DNA of 64,000 bases from an uncultured Roseibium sp. (GTDB lineage Bacteria; Pseudomonadota; Alphaproteobacteria; Rhizobiales; Stappiaceae), in the NCBI RefSeq assembly GCF_947499295.1, contig NZ_CANMNP010000010.1, forward strand, positions 124,001-188,000. The letters run 5' to 3'. Under the pieces are notes generated by a model. It saw nothing but the letters and a program-made list of their open reading frames with translations, did no database searches and had not been told where the DNA came from. The position numbers were made by a program, and so were the translations under genes. Below, in pieces: positions 35,801-45,017 of the stretch; the stretch's first letter is position 1; the number at the start of each line of letters is the position of its first letter.

Positions 35801-35816
35801 TTGACCAGATGGTCAG
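35801..35816. promoter_or_regulatory. RutR operator 2
   Basis: TTGACCAGATGGTCAG differs from the RutR consensus only at the last base. It is centred 33 bp from operator 1, about three helical turns. Confidence 0.82.
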
Positions 35817-36101
35817 AAGGCTAGTCGATCACAAAAGCGCCCGCAATGGGCAACTCTTGAACGTTCGGCAGCATCTGACCATCATGGTCGTGATCCGGCG
35901 GCAAGCCGTGACTGGCCATGGGCCATCCAGAAAGAAGGATCGTCAGGAAGAGGCAAGAGCCCGCCCGAGGATCTTGAGGGACAGTGTGGGGAGAGGATCT
36001 GATCGGCGTTGCATTGCCACAAATGCGCCGTTGCTCATCATCCTTTCTTTTTGAGATCAACAGTCGACCTTGAGCGCAGCAATGGGTCGCAAGGAGGACG
36101 C

Positions 36102-37448
36102 ATGTCATCACCGGCATCTCCGGCAGCATCGAGCCACGCTGCCACAAACAATCTTGAAGCATTCTGGATGCCGTTCACGGCAAATCGTCAGTTCAAGCAA
36201 ACGCCGCGCATGTTCGTTTCGGCCAAGGATATGCACTATACGACCGCAGAAGGACGTCAGGTGCTTGACGGTACTGCCGGTCTTTGGTGCTGCAACGCAG
36301 GCCACTCACGACCCAGGGTCGTTGAAGCCGTGCAAAAACAAATTGCGACACTCGACTATGCGCCTGCCTTTCAGATGGGCCATCCGAAAGCATTTGAGCT
36401 TGCTGCCCGCTTGGCCGCGATGATGCCCTCCCCCCTCGATCACGTCTTTTTCACGAACTCCGGCTCGGAGAGCGTCGACACAGCACTGAAGATCGCCTTG
36501 GCCTACCAGCGTTCCATCGGTCAGGGCACGCGAACACGTCTGATCGGGCGTGAGCGCGGCTATCACGGTGTGGGCTTTGGCGGCATCTCCGTTGGTGGCA
36601 TCGTCGCGAACCGTAAGACATTTGGCACCATGCTGGCGGGTGTCGATCATATGCGCCACACGCACGACCCGGACCGCAACGCATTTTCACGGGGAATGCC
36701 TGAAAATGGCGCGGAATACGCGGAGGATCTCATCCGCATCATTCAGTTACACGACCCGTCCACGATTGCGGCCGTGATCGTTGAACCCGTGGCCGGTTCA
36801 ACAGGAGTACTGATACCGCCTAAGGGCTATCTGGAACGGCTTCGCGAAATATGTACCCAGCATGGCATTTTGCTGATTTTTGACGAAGTTATCACCGGAT
36901 TCGGCAGGCTTGGCTCTCCCTTCGCGACAGACTTTTTCGGGGTAACACCTGATCTGGTCACGACCGCCAAGGGTCTGACCTCAGGTGTTGTGCCCATGGG
37001 CGCTGTATTCTGCTCTGCAGAAATCTACAACGCTTTCATGACGGGCCCGGAACACATGATCGAACTGTTCCATGGCTACACATATTCCGCTCACCCGGTC
37101 GCCTGCGCTGCGGCTCTTGCTACCCTTGACACATATGAAGAAGAAGGCCTTCTGACGCGTGCAGCGGAGCTTGCCCAGCACTGGGAAGACGGATTGCATG
37201 CATTAAGGGACTGCCCGCATGTCATCGACATCCGCAGTCTTGGTCTGATTGGCGCAGTGGAACTTGAACCGATTGCCGGAGAGCCAACCAAAAGAGCATT
37301 CTCAGCTTTCCTGAAGGCGTATGACGACGGTATCCTGATCCGCACCACCGGCGATATCATTGCCCTGTCACCACCCTTGATCATCTCCAAGGGCCAGATA
37401 GACGAGTTGTTCAGCAAATTGCGCAGTGTTTTGAATGCGATAGACTGA
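36102..37448 (+). CDS. Beta-alanine (omega-amino acid):pyruvate aminotransferase
   Basis: 448 aa from ATG 36102 with a strong AAGGAGG site 5 nt upstream. Class III aminotransferase: LEAFWMPFTANRQFK start typical of omega-amino acid transaminases, TNSGSESVDTALKIA (PLP phosphate), LIFDEVITGFGR and TTAKGLTSG with the Schiff-base Lys. It moves the amino group of beta-alanine to pyruvate, giving malonate semialdehyde and alanine, the last step of reductive uracil breakdown. First gene of the RutR-controlled operon. Confidence 0.92.
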   Translation: MSSPASPAASSHAATNNLEAFWMPFTANRQFKQTPRMFVSAKDMHYTTAEGRQVLDGTAGLWCCNAGHSRPRVVEAVQKQIATLDYAPAFQMGHPKAFELAARLAAMMPSPLDHVFFTNSGSESVDTALKIALAYQRSIGQGTRTRLIGRERGYHGVGFGGISVGGIVANRKTFGTMLAGVDHMRHTHDPDRNAFSRGMPENGAEYAEDLIRIIQLHDPSTIAAVIVEPVAGSTGVLIPPKGYLERLREICTQHGILLIFDEVITGFGRLGSPFATDFFGVTPDLVTTAKGLTSGVVPMGAVFCSAEIYNAFMTGPEHMIELFHGYTYSAHPVACAAALATLDTYEEEGLLTRAAELAQHWEDGLHALRDCPHVIDIRSLGLIGAVELEPIAGEPTKRAFSAFLKAYDDGILIRTTGDIIALSPPLIISKGQIDELFSKLRSVLNAID

Positions 37449-37490
37449 ACGACAGGCAGTGAACGCGACACCGACATATTTCTAGGAGGC

Positions 37491-38753
37491 ATGCATATGG
37501 CCGCTCCAGGCGAAAATTTGAAGATCAATCCGGACAGGCTCTGGGACAGCTTGATGGAGATGGCAAAGATCGGTCCGGGTGTTGCTGGCGGAAACAACCG
37601 GCAAACGTTGACCGATGAAGATTCGGAAGGCCGGAAACTTTTTCAGAAATGGTGTGAAGAGGCCGGACTTTCCATGGCCGTTGACACCATGGGAAACATG
37701 TTCATGACCCGGCCGGGAACGGATCCCGACGCACTGCCGGTCTATGTAGGCTCTCACCTCGATACCCAGCCTACCGGAGGTAAATACGACGGTATCCTCG
37801 GTGTTCTCGGCGGGTTGGAACTTGTTCGCACAATGAACGACCTTGGTCTCAAGACCAAACATCCGATCGTCGTCACCAACTGGACCAACGAGGAAGGCAC
37901 GCGTTTTGCGCCTGCCATGTTAGCTTCCGGTGTCTTTGCAGGTGTTCACACCCAGAACTGGGCCTATGACCGCGAAGATGCGGAAGGCAAGAAGTTCGGT
38001 GATGAATTGAAGCGCATCGGATGGGTGGGCGACGAAGAAGTCGGCGCTCGCAAGGACAAGATGCACGCCATGTTCGAACTTCACATTGAGCAGGGTCCGA
38101 TCCTCGAAGCTGAAGGCAAGGACATCGGCGTTGTGACACACGGTCAGGGCCTTTCCTGGACGCAAGTGACCGTAACCGGAAAAGACAGCCACACCGGCTC
38201 GACTCCGATGCCGATGCGCAAGAATGCTGGCCTTGCCATGGCGCACATTCTGGAATTGGTCGACGAAATCGCCTGGTCTCACGCTCCTCATGCTGTCGGC
38301 GCGGCCGGGCACATCGACGTCTATCCGAATTCACGCAACGTGATCCCCGGCAAGGCCGTCTTTACCATCGATTTCCGGTCACCTGATATCGCCGTCATCA
38401 AGGATATGGAAGATCGCCTGAAAATCGGCGGCAAGAAAATCTGCGACGAGATGGGACTTGAAGTCGAGTTTGAAAAAGTCGGCGGTTTTGATCCGGTGGA
38501 GTTCGATCAGGGCTGTGTCGACGCAGTCAGAAATGCTGCCGAACGGCTTGGCTATTCCCACCAGAATATCATTTCCGGCGCTGGACATGATGCGTGCTGG
38601 ATCAACAAAGTCGCCCCTACAGCAATGATCATGTGTCCTTGTGTTGATGGATTGTCGCACAATGAAGCTGAAGAGATCTCGAAGGACTGGGCAAAAGCTG
38701 GTGCGGATGTTCTTTTCCATGCCGTGGTCGAAACGGCGGAGATCGTCGAATAA
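37491..38753 (+). CDS. N-carbamoyl-beta-alanine amidohydrolase (Zn-dependent, M20/HyuC family)
   Basis: 420 aa; AGGAGG precedes ATG 37491, with a second ATG two codons on. Binuclear metal ligands are visible: VGSHLDTQPTGGKYDG (His, Asp), NEEGTRFAP (Glu), FELHIEQGP (His) and the C-terminal GAGHDA and LSHNEAE (His). The family covers beta-ureidopropionase, L-carbamoylase and allantoate amidohydrolase. Between a beta-alanine aminotransferase and a dihydropyrimidinase, hydrolysis of N-carbamoyl-beta-alanine to beta-alanine, CO2 and ammonia is the natural job. Confidence 0.92.
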   Translation: MHMAAPGENLKINPDRLWDSLMEMAKIGPGVAGGNNRQTLTDEDSEGRKLFQKWCEEAGLSMAVDTMGNMFMTRPGTDPDALPVYVGSHLDTQPTGGKYDGILGVLGGLELVRTMNDLGLKTKHPIVVTNWTNEEGTRFAPAMLASGVFAGVHTQNWAYDREDAEGKKFGDELKRIGWVGDEEVGARKDKMHAMFELHIEQGPILEAEGKDIGVVTHGQGLSWTQVTVTGKDSHTGSTPMPMRKNAGLAMAHILELVDEIAWSHAPHAVGAAGHIDVYPNSRNVIPGKAVFTIDFRSPDIAVIKDMEDRLKIGGKKICDEMGLEVEFEKVGGFDPVEFDQGCVDAVRNAAERLGYSHQNIISGAGHDACWINKVAPTAMIMCPCVDGLSHNEAEEISKDWAKAGADVLFHAVVETAEIVE

Positions 38754-39532
38754 TGCGATTTGCCGGAAAAGCCATGGCTCTGGTAGGCAGCTTGCTCATG
38801 CTGTCCCTGCCCGCCCTCGCCTTTTCCGTTGGCGACAGTTGGGATTGGCAGTTGACGGAACCTGTTGATCTCAACAGGTCCGTTGAAGTGCTGGACCTCC
38901 ACCCAGACATTGTATCGCCAGAAGACGTGGCAGCCCTGAAATCCAGGGGCATAAAGACAATTTGCTATGTCAGCGTTGGTACGCTGGAAAGAACATCACC
39001 TGACAGAACAAACTTTCCGGCAGAAGTCGTCGGCAAGACTTATGACGATTGGCCTGATGAACGCTTTCTCGACATTCGTCGGCTCGATGTCCTGTTGCCG
39101 CTGATGGCAGCTCGCTTTGAAAGTTGCAAGGCTATGGGTTTCGATGCGATTGAGCCGGACAACATGGATGTCCATGACAATGACAGCGGGTTCCCGATTA
39201 CAGAGGAACACACGGTGGCCTATATTCGCTTGCTTGCCGGCACGGCACGCGGTCTCGGCTTGAAAATCGGACAGAAAAATGTACCGGACCTGACTGAGAA
39301 TCTGATTGACGTGCTCGACTTTGCCATCGCGGAAAGCTGTTATCAGGACCGAACCTGCAAGGCTTACGCAGCCTACAATGACGCCGGCAAAGCCATCTTT
39401 GATGCAGAATACACCGACAAGCCGATACATTTCACCAAAGCGTGCGTCATTGCCGAAAAATACGGTATCTCGATGGTCCTCAAAGACCGCGACCTGACGG
39501 CCCCGGCACTTTGGTGCCCTGAAACCAATTGA
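38753..39532 (+). CDS. Secreted GH114-like (endo-alpha-1,4-polygalactosaminidase family) protein
   Basis: 259 aa with a clear signal peptide (MRFAGKAMALVGSLLMLSLPALA). The mature protein is a TIM barrel of the GH114/TM1410 type: WDWQL, GIKTICYVSVGTLE, WPDERFLDIRR and the acidic GFDAIEPDNMD, where catalytic carboxylates are expected, and GLKIGQKNVPDL. Characterised relatives cut galactosamine-containing polymers. Its ATG overlaps the stop of the amidohydrolase (TAATG), so it is translated with the pyrimidine operon, although an exported glycosidase has no evident role there. Confidence 0.82.
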   Translation: MRFAGKAMALVGSLLMLSLPALAFSVGDSWDWQLTEPVDLNRSVEVLDLHPDIVSPEDVAALKSRGIKTICYVSVGTLERTSPDRTNFPAEVVGKTYDDWPDERFLDIRRLDVLLPLMAARFESCKAMGFDAIEPDNMDVHDNDSGFPITEEHTVAYIRLLAGTARGLGLKIGQKNVPDLTENLIDVLDFAIAESCYQDRTCKAYAAYNDAGKAIFDAEYTDKPIHFTKACVIAEKYGISMVLKDRDLTAPALWCPETN

Positions 39533-39588
39533 ATGACCAACCAGGCAAACTTGCCGGTGAAACGGATGTGAACGAGAGGGAAACGACG

Positions 39589-41046
39589 ATGGCAAGCAAA
39601 GTGATCAAAGGTGGCACGGTTGTCACTGCCGACCTGTCCTATGAAGCCGACGTGAAGATCGAAGACGGCCGTATTGTCGAAATCGGCCCGAACCTTTCAG
39701 GTGACGAAACCCTGGACGCGACCGGTTGCTACATCATGCCGGGCGGCATTGACCCGCACACGCATCTGGAAATGCCCTTCATGGGCACCTTCTCATCAGA
39801 CAATTTCGACAGTGGAACCCGGGCGGCCCTTTCCGGCGGTACGACAATGGTCGTCGACTTCGCCCTGCCCTCACCTGGTCAGTCGCTGCTCGAAGCGCTG
39901 CAGATGTGGGACAACAAGTCCACAATGGCGCATTGCGACTATTCCTTCCACATGGCCATCACTTGGTGGGGTGAGCAGGTCTTCAATGACATGCAGGAAG
40001 TGGTCCAGAAAAAGGGCATCAACACGTTCAAGCACTTCATGGCGTACAAAGGCGCTCTGATGGTGAACGATGATGAAATGTTCGCCTCCTTCCAACGCTG
40101 TGCGGAACTTGGCGCACTGCCGCTGGTCCATGCCGAAAACGGCGACGTGGTTGCAACGCTTCAGCAAAAACTGCTGGCGGAAGGCAACAACGGACCGGAA
40201 GCGCATGCCTACTCCCGTCCACCTGAAGTGGAAGGCGAAGCAACCAATCGCGCCATCATGATCGCCGACATGGCGGGCGTACCCGTCTATATCGTGCACA
40301 CCTCCTCAGAGCAGGCGCACGAAGCGATCCGCAGGGCGCGTCAGAACGGCATTCGCGCTTATGGTGAACCGCTGATCCAGCACCTGACCCTTGATGATGG
40401 CGAATACAAGCACGCCGACTGGGATCACGCCGCGCGGCGCGTCATGTCGCCGCCGTTCCGCGACAAGAAGCACCAGGACAGCCTTTGGGCGGGCTTGGCC
40501 TCCGGGTCCCTGCAGGTTGTTGCGACCGACCACTGCGCTTTCACAACCGACCAGAAACGAACCGGAGTAGGTGATTTTACAAAGATCCCGAACGGGACCG
40601 GCGGCTTGGAAGACCGCATGCCAATGCTTTGGACTTACGGCGTTGGAACCGGGCGTTTGACTCCAAACGAATTTGTCGCAGTTACTTCAACCAATATTGC
40701 AAAAATCCTGAATATCTATCCGAAAAAAGGCGCAGTTTTAGTAGGAGCAGACGCTGACCTTGTGGTTTGGGATCCAAACAAGGAAAAAACAATCACGGCT
40801 GCCAACCAGCAGTCGGCGATTGACTACAATGTCTTTGAAGGCAAGGCCGTCAAAGGGCTTCCGCGTTACACTCTCACACGTGGACGTGTTGCGGTCGAAG
40901 ACGGCACGGTCAACCACAAGCAGGGTCATGGTGAATTTGTTGCCCGCGAACCATTCCAGGCTGTGAACAAAGCACTTTCCACGTGGAAAGAACTGACCGC
41001 TCCGCGCAAAGTGGAACGCACGGGAATTCCGGCCAGCGGTGTTTGA
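39589..41046 (+). CDS. hydA: Dihydropyrimidinase (hydantoinase family)
   Basis: 485 aa from ATG 39589 (GAGAGGG upstream); an in-frame extension to 39529 overlaps the previous gene. Zn ligands are visible: GIDPHTHLE (HxH), FKHFMAYKGAL (Lys expected to be carboxylated), LVHAENGD, YIVHTSS and VATDHCAF. It opens the ring of dihydrouracil or dihydrothymine to the N-carbamoyl beta-amino acid, the substrate of the amidohydrolase two genes upstream. No dihydropyrimidine dehydrogenase gene is in this window. Confidence 0.95.
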   Translation: MASKVIKGGTVVTADLSYEADVKIEDGRIVEIGPNLSGDETLDATGCYIMPGGIDPHTHLEMPFMGTFSSDNFDSGTRAALSGGTTMVVDFALPSPGQSLLEALQMWDNKSTMAHCDYSFHMAITWWGEQVFNDMQEVVQKKGINTFKHFMAYKGALMVNDDEMFASFQRCAELGALPLVHAENGDVVATLQQKLLAEGNNGPEAHAYSRPPEVEGEATNRAIMIADMAGVPVYIVHTSSEQAHEAIRRARQNGIRAYGEPLIQHLTLDDGEYKHADWDHAARRVMSPPFRDKKHQDSLWAGLASGSLQVVATDHCAFTTDQKRTGVGDFTKIPNGTGGLEDRMPMLWTYGVGTGRLTPNEFVAVTSTNIAKILNIYPKKGAVLVGADADLVVWDPNKEKTITAANQQSAIDYNVFEGKAVKGLPRYTLTRGRVAVEDGTVNHKQGHGEFVAREPFQAVNKALSTWKELTAPRKVERTGIPASGV

Positions 41047-41055
41047 CTGAAGACT

Positions 41056-41108
41056 TTCCCTCCCCGATTGGGGAGGGAACCGGGTTAGGGGAAAGCCGGT
41101 TTTCCGGC
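41056..41108 (+). repeat. Two intergenic hairpins after hydA
   Basis: A perfect 10-bp stem (41056-41065 with 41070-41079, loop GATT) made of TTCCCTCCCC and its complement is followed by a smaller GCCGG-TTTT-CCGGC hairpin (41095-41108). No T-run follows the first, so it may be an mRNA-stabilising or attenuating element, or a dispersed intergenic palindrome. Confidence 0.55.
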
Positions 41109-41141
41109 AAATTGCCCAATGGCTCGTAAGCGAGGAAATGA

Positions 41142-41981
41142 ATGACTGCTCTTGCCAGCGCAAAGGACACCGGAACGGTGGAACAGACGACCAGCGCCAG
41201 CCCGAAACGCGTTATCGACATCGACAATCTGTCGCTTACGTTCGAAACCAATGACGGGCCGGTTCACGCCCTTGCCGACATCGACCTCAAAATCGATGAA
41301 GGCGATTTCGTTTCGTTTATCGGTCCATCCGGTTGCGGCAAGACCACGTTGTTGCGCGTGATCGCCGATCTTGAACGACCAACGGCAGGATCGATCACAG
41401 TCAACGGCGTTTCACCGGAAGAGGCGCGCCTGAACCGCGCCTATGGCTATGTCTTTCAGGCAGCAGCTCTCTATCCCTGGCGCACGATCGCCAAGAATGT
41501 CGCTCTGCCACTTGAAATCATGGGACTGCCCAAAGCCGAACAGCAGGATCGCATCGCCCGGAACATGGATCTGGTGAACCTTTCCGGATTTGAAAAGAAG
41601 TTTCCCTGGCAACTCTCCGGCGGAATGCAACAGCGTGCCTCCATTGCACGCGCATTGGCCGTTGAACCTGATCTGCTCCTTATGGACGAGCCATTCGGTG
41701 CCCTGGATGAGATCGTGCGCGATCACCTGAATGAACAATTGCTTCAGTTGTGGGCTAAAACCAACAAGACAGTCGTTTTCGTGACTCACTCAATCCCGGA
41801 AGCCGTTTTTCTCTCGAGCAAAATCGTCGTGCTCTGCCCCCGCCCCGGCCGCATCTATGACGTTATCGACAGTGATCTGCCGCGCGAAAGAAACCTGGAC
41901 ATTCGCGAAACGCCCGAATTCCTGAAGATCGCTCACCGGGTGCGCGACGGCCTACGTGCCGGTCATTCCTATGAAGACTGA
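41142..41981 (+). CDS. ABC transporter ATP-binding protein (NitT/TauT/SsuB type)
   Basis: 279 aa. Walker A GPSGCGKTTLL, Q-loop FQAAALYPWRT, signature LSGGMQQRASIARAL, Walker B LLLMDEPFGALDE and the H-loop THSIPEA are all intact. The closest architecture is the nitrate/taurine/sulfonate/pyrimidine group, in line with uptake of pyrimidines or a related compound by the two permeases that follow. Confidence 0.94.
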   Translation: MTALASAKDTGTVEQTTSASPKRVIDIDNLSLTFETNDGPVHALADIDLKIDEGDFVSFIGPSGCGKTTLLRVIADLERPTAGSITVNGVSPEEARLNRAYGYVFQAAALYPWRTIAKNVALPLEIMGLPKAEQQDRIARNMDLVNLSGFEKKFPWQLSGGMQQRASIARALAVEPDLLLMDEPFGALDEIVRDHLNEQLLQLWAKTNKTVVFVTHSIPEAVFLSSKIVVLCPRPGRIYDVIDSDLPRERNLDIRETPEFLKIAHRVRDGLRAGHSYED

Positions 41982-41989
41982 AGCAACCA

Positions 41990-42052
41990 TGGCTGACGAG
42001 ACAATAGGCACGCTTGAAGAAGACATGACCGCCTGCGGAGCGAACCAATGAC
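41990..42052 (+). CDS. Possible 20-codon leader or spacer ORF
   Basis: ATG at 41990 opens MADETIGTLEEDMTACGANQ, ending in a TGA that overlaps the ATG of the permease gene. The arrangement would allow translational coupling, but the peptide has no features of its own and may be chance. Confidence 0.2.
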
Positions 42053-42971
42053 CGACGTGTCTCTTCCTACCACCCGCAGCAGCAACCCCTTTGCCGGCCT
42101 GATGTCCGGAACCGTTGGCCCTGTTGTAGTTGTCGTCTCTGCTATTCTAGCGATCTGGTACATGGCCGCCGTGGCACTCAACACGCCCTTTCAGCAAGAG
42201 ATCTATGAGCGCGCAAGCCAGACTGATGTTCCTCTCAGTCAGCTGGTCACCGACACGCTTGCCCAGGAACGGCCTGTACTGCCTGCGCCTCACCAGGTTG
42301 TCGTTGAAATCTGGAACACGACAGTCGAAAAAAAGATCACGTCCAAACGATCCCTGATCTTTCACAGTGGCATCACTCTTTCTTCGACCCTGTTGGGCTT
42401 TCTGATCGGAACGACTCTCGGCATTTTGCTTGCGATCGGCATCGTTCATTCCCGGGTTCTCGACAAATCTCTGATGCCCTGGATCATATCTTCGCAAACA
42501 ATTCCGATCCTTGCCATCGCACCGATGATCATCGTCGTTTTGAATGCCGTCGGGATATCCGGATTGCTGCCCAAGGCTCTTATCTCAACCTACCTGTCCT
42601 TCTTTCCTGTCGCAGTCGGCATGGTGAAGGGGTTGCGGTCACCTGAAGTGATCCACATGGATCTGGTGCACACCTATTCTGCCTCCCGCGTTCAGGCCTT
42701 CTGGAAGCTCCGCCTTCCCTATGCAGTGCCGTTCCTTTTCACGTCCATGAAGATCGGCATGGCTGCTTCACTGGTTGGAGCCATCGTTGGTGAACTGCCG
42801 ACCGGCGCTGTTGCAGGGCTTGGGGCAAGACTTCTTGCTGGTTCCTACTACGGCCAAACCATTCAGATTTGGTCCGCCTTGCTCATGGCGGCCTTCCTTG
42901 CCGGTTCTCTTGTCGCGCTGATCGGAGTTCTGGAAAAACAAACCCTCAAGCGCATGGGGATGGCAAGATGA
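42048..42971 (+). CDS. ABC transporter permease 1 (BPD family)
   Basis: 307 aa. An N-terminal TM, an extracytoplasmic insert of about 80 residues, then about five TM helices with the EAA-type loop (HTYSASRVQAFWKLRLPYAVPFLFTSMK) that contacts the ATPase. Belongs to the NitT/TauT permease family and pairs with the next gene, which starts within its stop codon. Confidence 0.92.
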   Translation: MTDVSLPTTRSSNPFAGLMSGTVGPVVVVVSAILAIWYMAAVALNTPFQQEIYERASQTDVPLSQLVTDTLAQERPVLPAPHQVVVEIWNTTVEKKITSKRSLIFHSGITLSSTLLGFLIGTTLGILLAIGIVHSRVLDKSLMPWIISSQTIPILAIAPMIIVVLNAVGISGLLPKALISTYLSFFPVAVGMVKGLRSPEVIHMDLVHTYSASRVQAFWKLRLPYAVPFLFTSMKIGMAASLVGAIVGELPTGAVAGLGARLLAGSYYGQTIQIWSALLMAAFLAGSLVALIGVLEKQTLKRMGMAR

Positions 42972-44113
42972 GCATACAAACGGCCGCCAAGCGCAGAATT
43001 GATATGCCAGCCCTTCTTGCCTGGTTTGTTGTGCTCATGGTGATTGTCGGGCTTTTCAGCCCCATATTCGGCCCTGACTACGGTGTCATGGACGTTCCGA
43101 GCCTGGCTGTTTGCCTCGTGATCCTTGCGATTGCCGGTGTCCGGTATGAACTCGGCTTCATGCGCAACTTGATAGGAGATCTCATACTCGGGCTGGTCGC
43201 GGCGACTTCAGCCTGGCTATTGGTTTCAACGGTGTCGCAACATGTCGGGGAAGCAAAACTGGGTTTTTGGGCGCTGGTTGTCGCGACCTGGGCCGCCTCC
43301 TGGCTTTTTGTAGAAAGACTGGCGCTCTGGAAAAGCCGCTCGCAGAGCTTGGCCCGTATAGTGAATTTGGCGATACCAGCCATTTTCGGCATTACGCTAC
43401 TAGTTCTTTGGCAACTCGTGGTAACTGGTGCAGGCGTGCCGAAAGTGCTGTTGCCTGCTCCATCTGAAATCTGGTTGCGGCTCATCAATTCAGTGCCAAC
43501 GCTATGGGCTGATTTCCAGCAAACCTTCCTGAAAGCGGTTCTCGCAGGCTACATCATCGGCTGCGGTTCAGCGTTCCTGATCGCAATCCTCGTTGACCGG
43601 GTTCCGTTTCTTAGAAGGGGTCTCTTGCCCATTGGCAATCTGGTATCGGCCCTTCCTATCATCGGTGTTGCACCGATCATGGTGATGTGGTTCGGCTTCG
43701 ACTGGCCATCCAAAGCAGCCGTCGTCATCATCATGACGTTCTTCCCAATGCTCGTGAACACGGTAGCAGGCCTTGCTGCGTCGGATGCCATGCAGCGTGA
43801 CTTGATGCGCACCTATGCCTCCAACTACTGGCAAACTCTCTTCAAACTGCGCCTGCCCATGGCTATGCCGTTCATCTTCAACGCGTTGAAGATCAATTCG
43901 ACCCTTGCCTTGATCGGAGCAATCGTGGCCGAATTTTTCGGCACACCGATCGTTGGCATGGGGTTCCGGATCTCAACGGAAGTCGGCCGCATGAATGTTG
44001 ATATGGTGTGGGCGGAAATCGCCGTTGCCGCTCTTGCAGGATCTTTGTTCTACGGCGCTGTGGCTCTGATAGAGCGGGCCGTAACGTTCTGGCATCCGTC
44101 CATAAGGGGTTAA
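42968..44113 (+). CDS. ABC transporter permease 2 with extra N-terminal membrane segments
   Basis: 381 aa from ATG 42968, overlapping the previous stop (ATGA). The C-terminal 240 residues are a normal NitT/TauT-type permease with the EAA loop (RTYASNYWQTLFKLRLPMAMPFIFNALK). The first ~130 residues add about four hydrophobic segments not usual in the short members of this family. No substrate-binding protein gene follows; the cluster stops here at a hairpin, so the binding protein must be elsewhere. Confidence 0.9.
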   Translation: MSIQTAAKRRIDMPALLAWFVVLMVIVGLFSPIFGPDYGVMDVPSLAVCLVILAIAGVRYELGFMRNLIGDLILGLVAATSAWLLVSTVSQHVGEAKLGFWALVVATWAASWLFVERLALWKSRSQSLARIVNLAIPAIFGITLLVLWQLVVTGAGVPKVLLPAPSEIWLRLINSVPTLWADFQQTFLKAVLAGYIIGCGSAFLIAILVDRVPFLRRGLLPIGNLVSALPIIGVAPIMVMWFGFDWPSKAAVVIIMTFFPMLVNTVAGLAASDAMQRDLMRTYASNYWQTLFKLRLPMAMPFIFNALKINSTLALIGAIVAEFFGTPIVGMGFRISTEVGRMNVDMVWAEIAVAALAGSLFYGAVALIERAVTFWHPSIRG

Positions 44114-44145
44114 GTCCTTGTGAGCCGGCTTTAAGTGTGCAAATC

Positions 44146-44169
44146 AGAGGCACCTATTTTGGTGCCTCT
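44146..44169 (+). terminator. Hairpin terminator after the pyrimidine operon
   Basis: AGAGGCACC (44146-44154) and GGTGCCTCT (44161-44169) form a perfect 9-bp stem with loop TATTTT. Only CATTGTTT follows, a weak U-tract. Confidence 0.65.
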
Positions 44170-44189
44170 CATTGTTTATAGGTTTGCCA

Positions 44190-45017
44190 ATGACACCCAG
44201 CCGCAACATTTCCCGCCTCATCGAAATCATGGCGGCCCTGAGAACGCCCGTAACCGGATGTCCCTGGGATCTGGAGCAAAACTTTTCGACTATTGCTCCC
44301 TATACGCTCGAAGAGGCTTACGAAGTTGCAGATGCAATCGCAAAAAATGATCTTCTGGAATTGCGAGAAGAGCTCGGCGACTTGTTGCTCCAGGTGGTCT
44401 ATCACGCGCGCATGGCCGAGGAAGACGAGCACTTTGATTTCGGCGACGTCGTTGAAGGCATCACCAAAAAACTGATCCGTCGCCATCCTCATGTTTTCGG
44501 CGATGAAAACGGTGAAAAGGCGGAACACGTCAAAGGTATCTGGGAGCGGATCAAAGCAGAAGAGCGGGCTGAAAAGCAGGCCGAACGCGAAGCTCGCGGA
44601 CTTGCTGAGCCGAGCAAAGGCTATCTTGACGATGTTCCAACCGCTTTTCCAGCCCTACAGGAAGCCGACAAACTGCAGCGCCGGGCCTCCAAAGTCGGTT
44701 TCGACTGGAATGATGCCAGGCTCGTGCTGGACAAAATCCGGGAAGAAACGCACGAGCTGGATGCAGAACTTGCCAAAGGTGACCCTGATAAGGACCGCAT
44801 GAGCGACGAACTTGGTGACACCCTGTTTGCACTCGCCAACCTCGCTCGTCACCTCGACATTGATCCCGAAGAAGCCTTGCGCCGGACAAACAGAAAATTC
44901 CGTACCCGGTTTGCCGCAATTGAAGACGTGGCAAGCCGAACTGGCACCACGCTTCAGGACATGACACTCGAAGAAATGGAAGCGGCTTGGCAAGAAGCAA
45001 AGCAGAGACAGTCATGA
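44190..45017 (+). CDS. mazG: Nucleoside triphosphate pyrophosphohydrolase MazG
   Basis: 275 aa from ATG 44190 (a TTG lies six codons upstream). Two MazG units are visible: CPWDLEQNFSTIAPYTLEEAYEV with ELREELGDLLLQVVYHA, and a second with EETHELDAELAKGD and DELGDTLFALANLARH; the ExxE-x12-ExxD acidic ligands are present. It hydrolyses NTPs to NMP and PPi and clears aberrant nucleotides. Confidence 0.95.
   Translation: MTPSRNISRLIEIMAALRTPVTGCPWDLEQNFSTIAPYTLEEAYEVADAIAKNDLLELREELGDLLLQVVYHARMAEEDEHFDFGDVVEGITKKLIRRHPHVFGDENGEKAEHVKGIWERIKAEERAEKQAEREARGLAEPSKGYLDDVPTAFPALQEADKLQRRASKVGFDWNDARLVLDKIREETHELDAELAKGDPDKDRMSDELGDTLFALANLARHLDIDPEEALRRTNRKFRTRFAAIEDVASRTGTTLQDMTLEEMEAAWQEAKQRQS

Noticed and set aside
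36009..36101. Upstream extension of the aminotransferase (to 36009)
   Set aside because: No ribosome site; AAGGAGG sits directly before ATG 36102.
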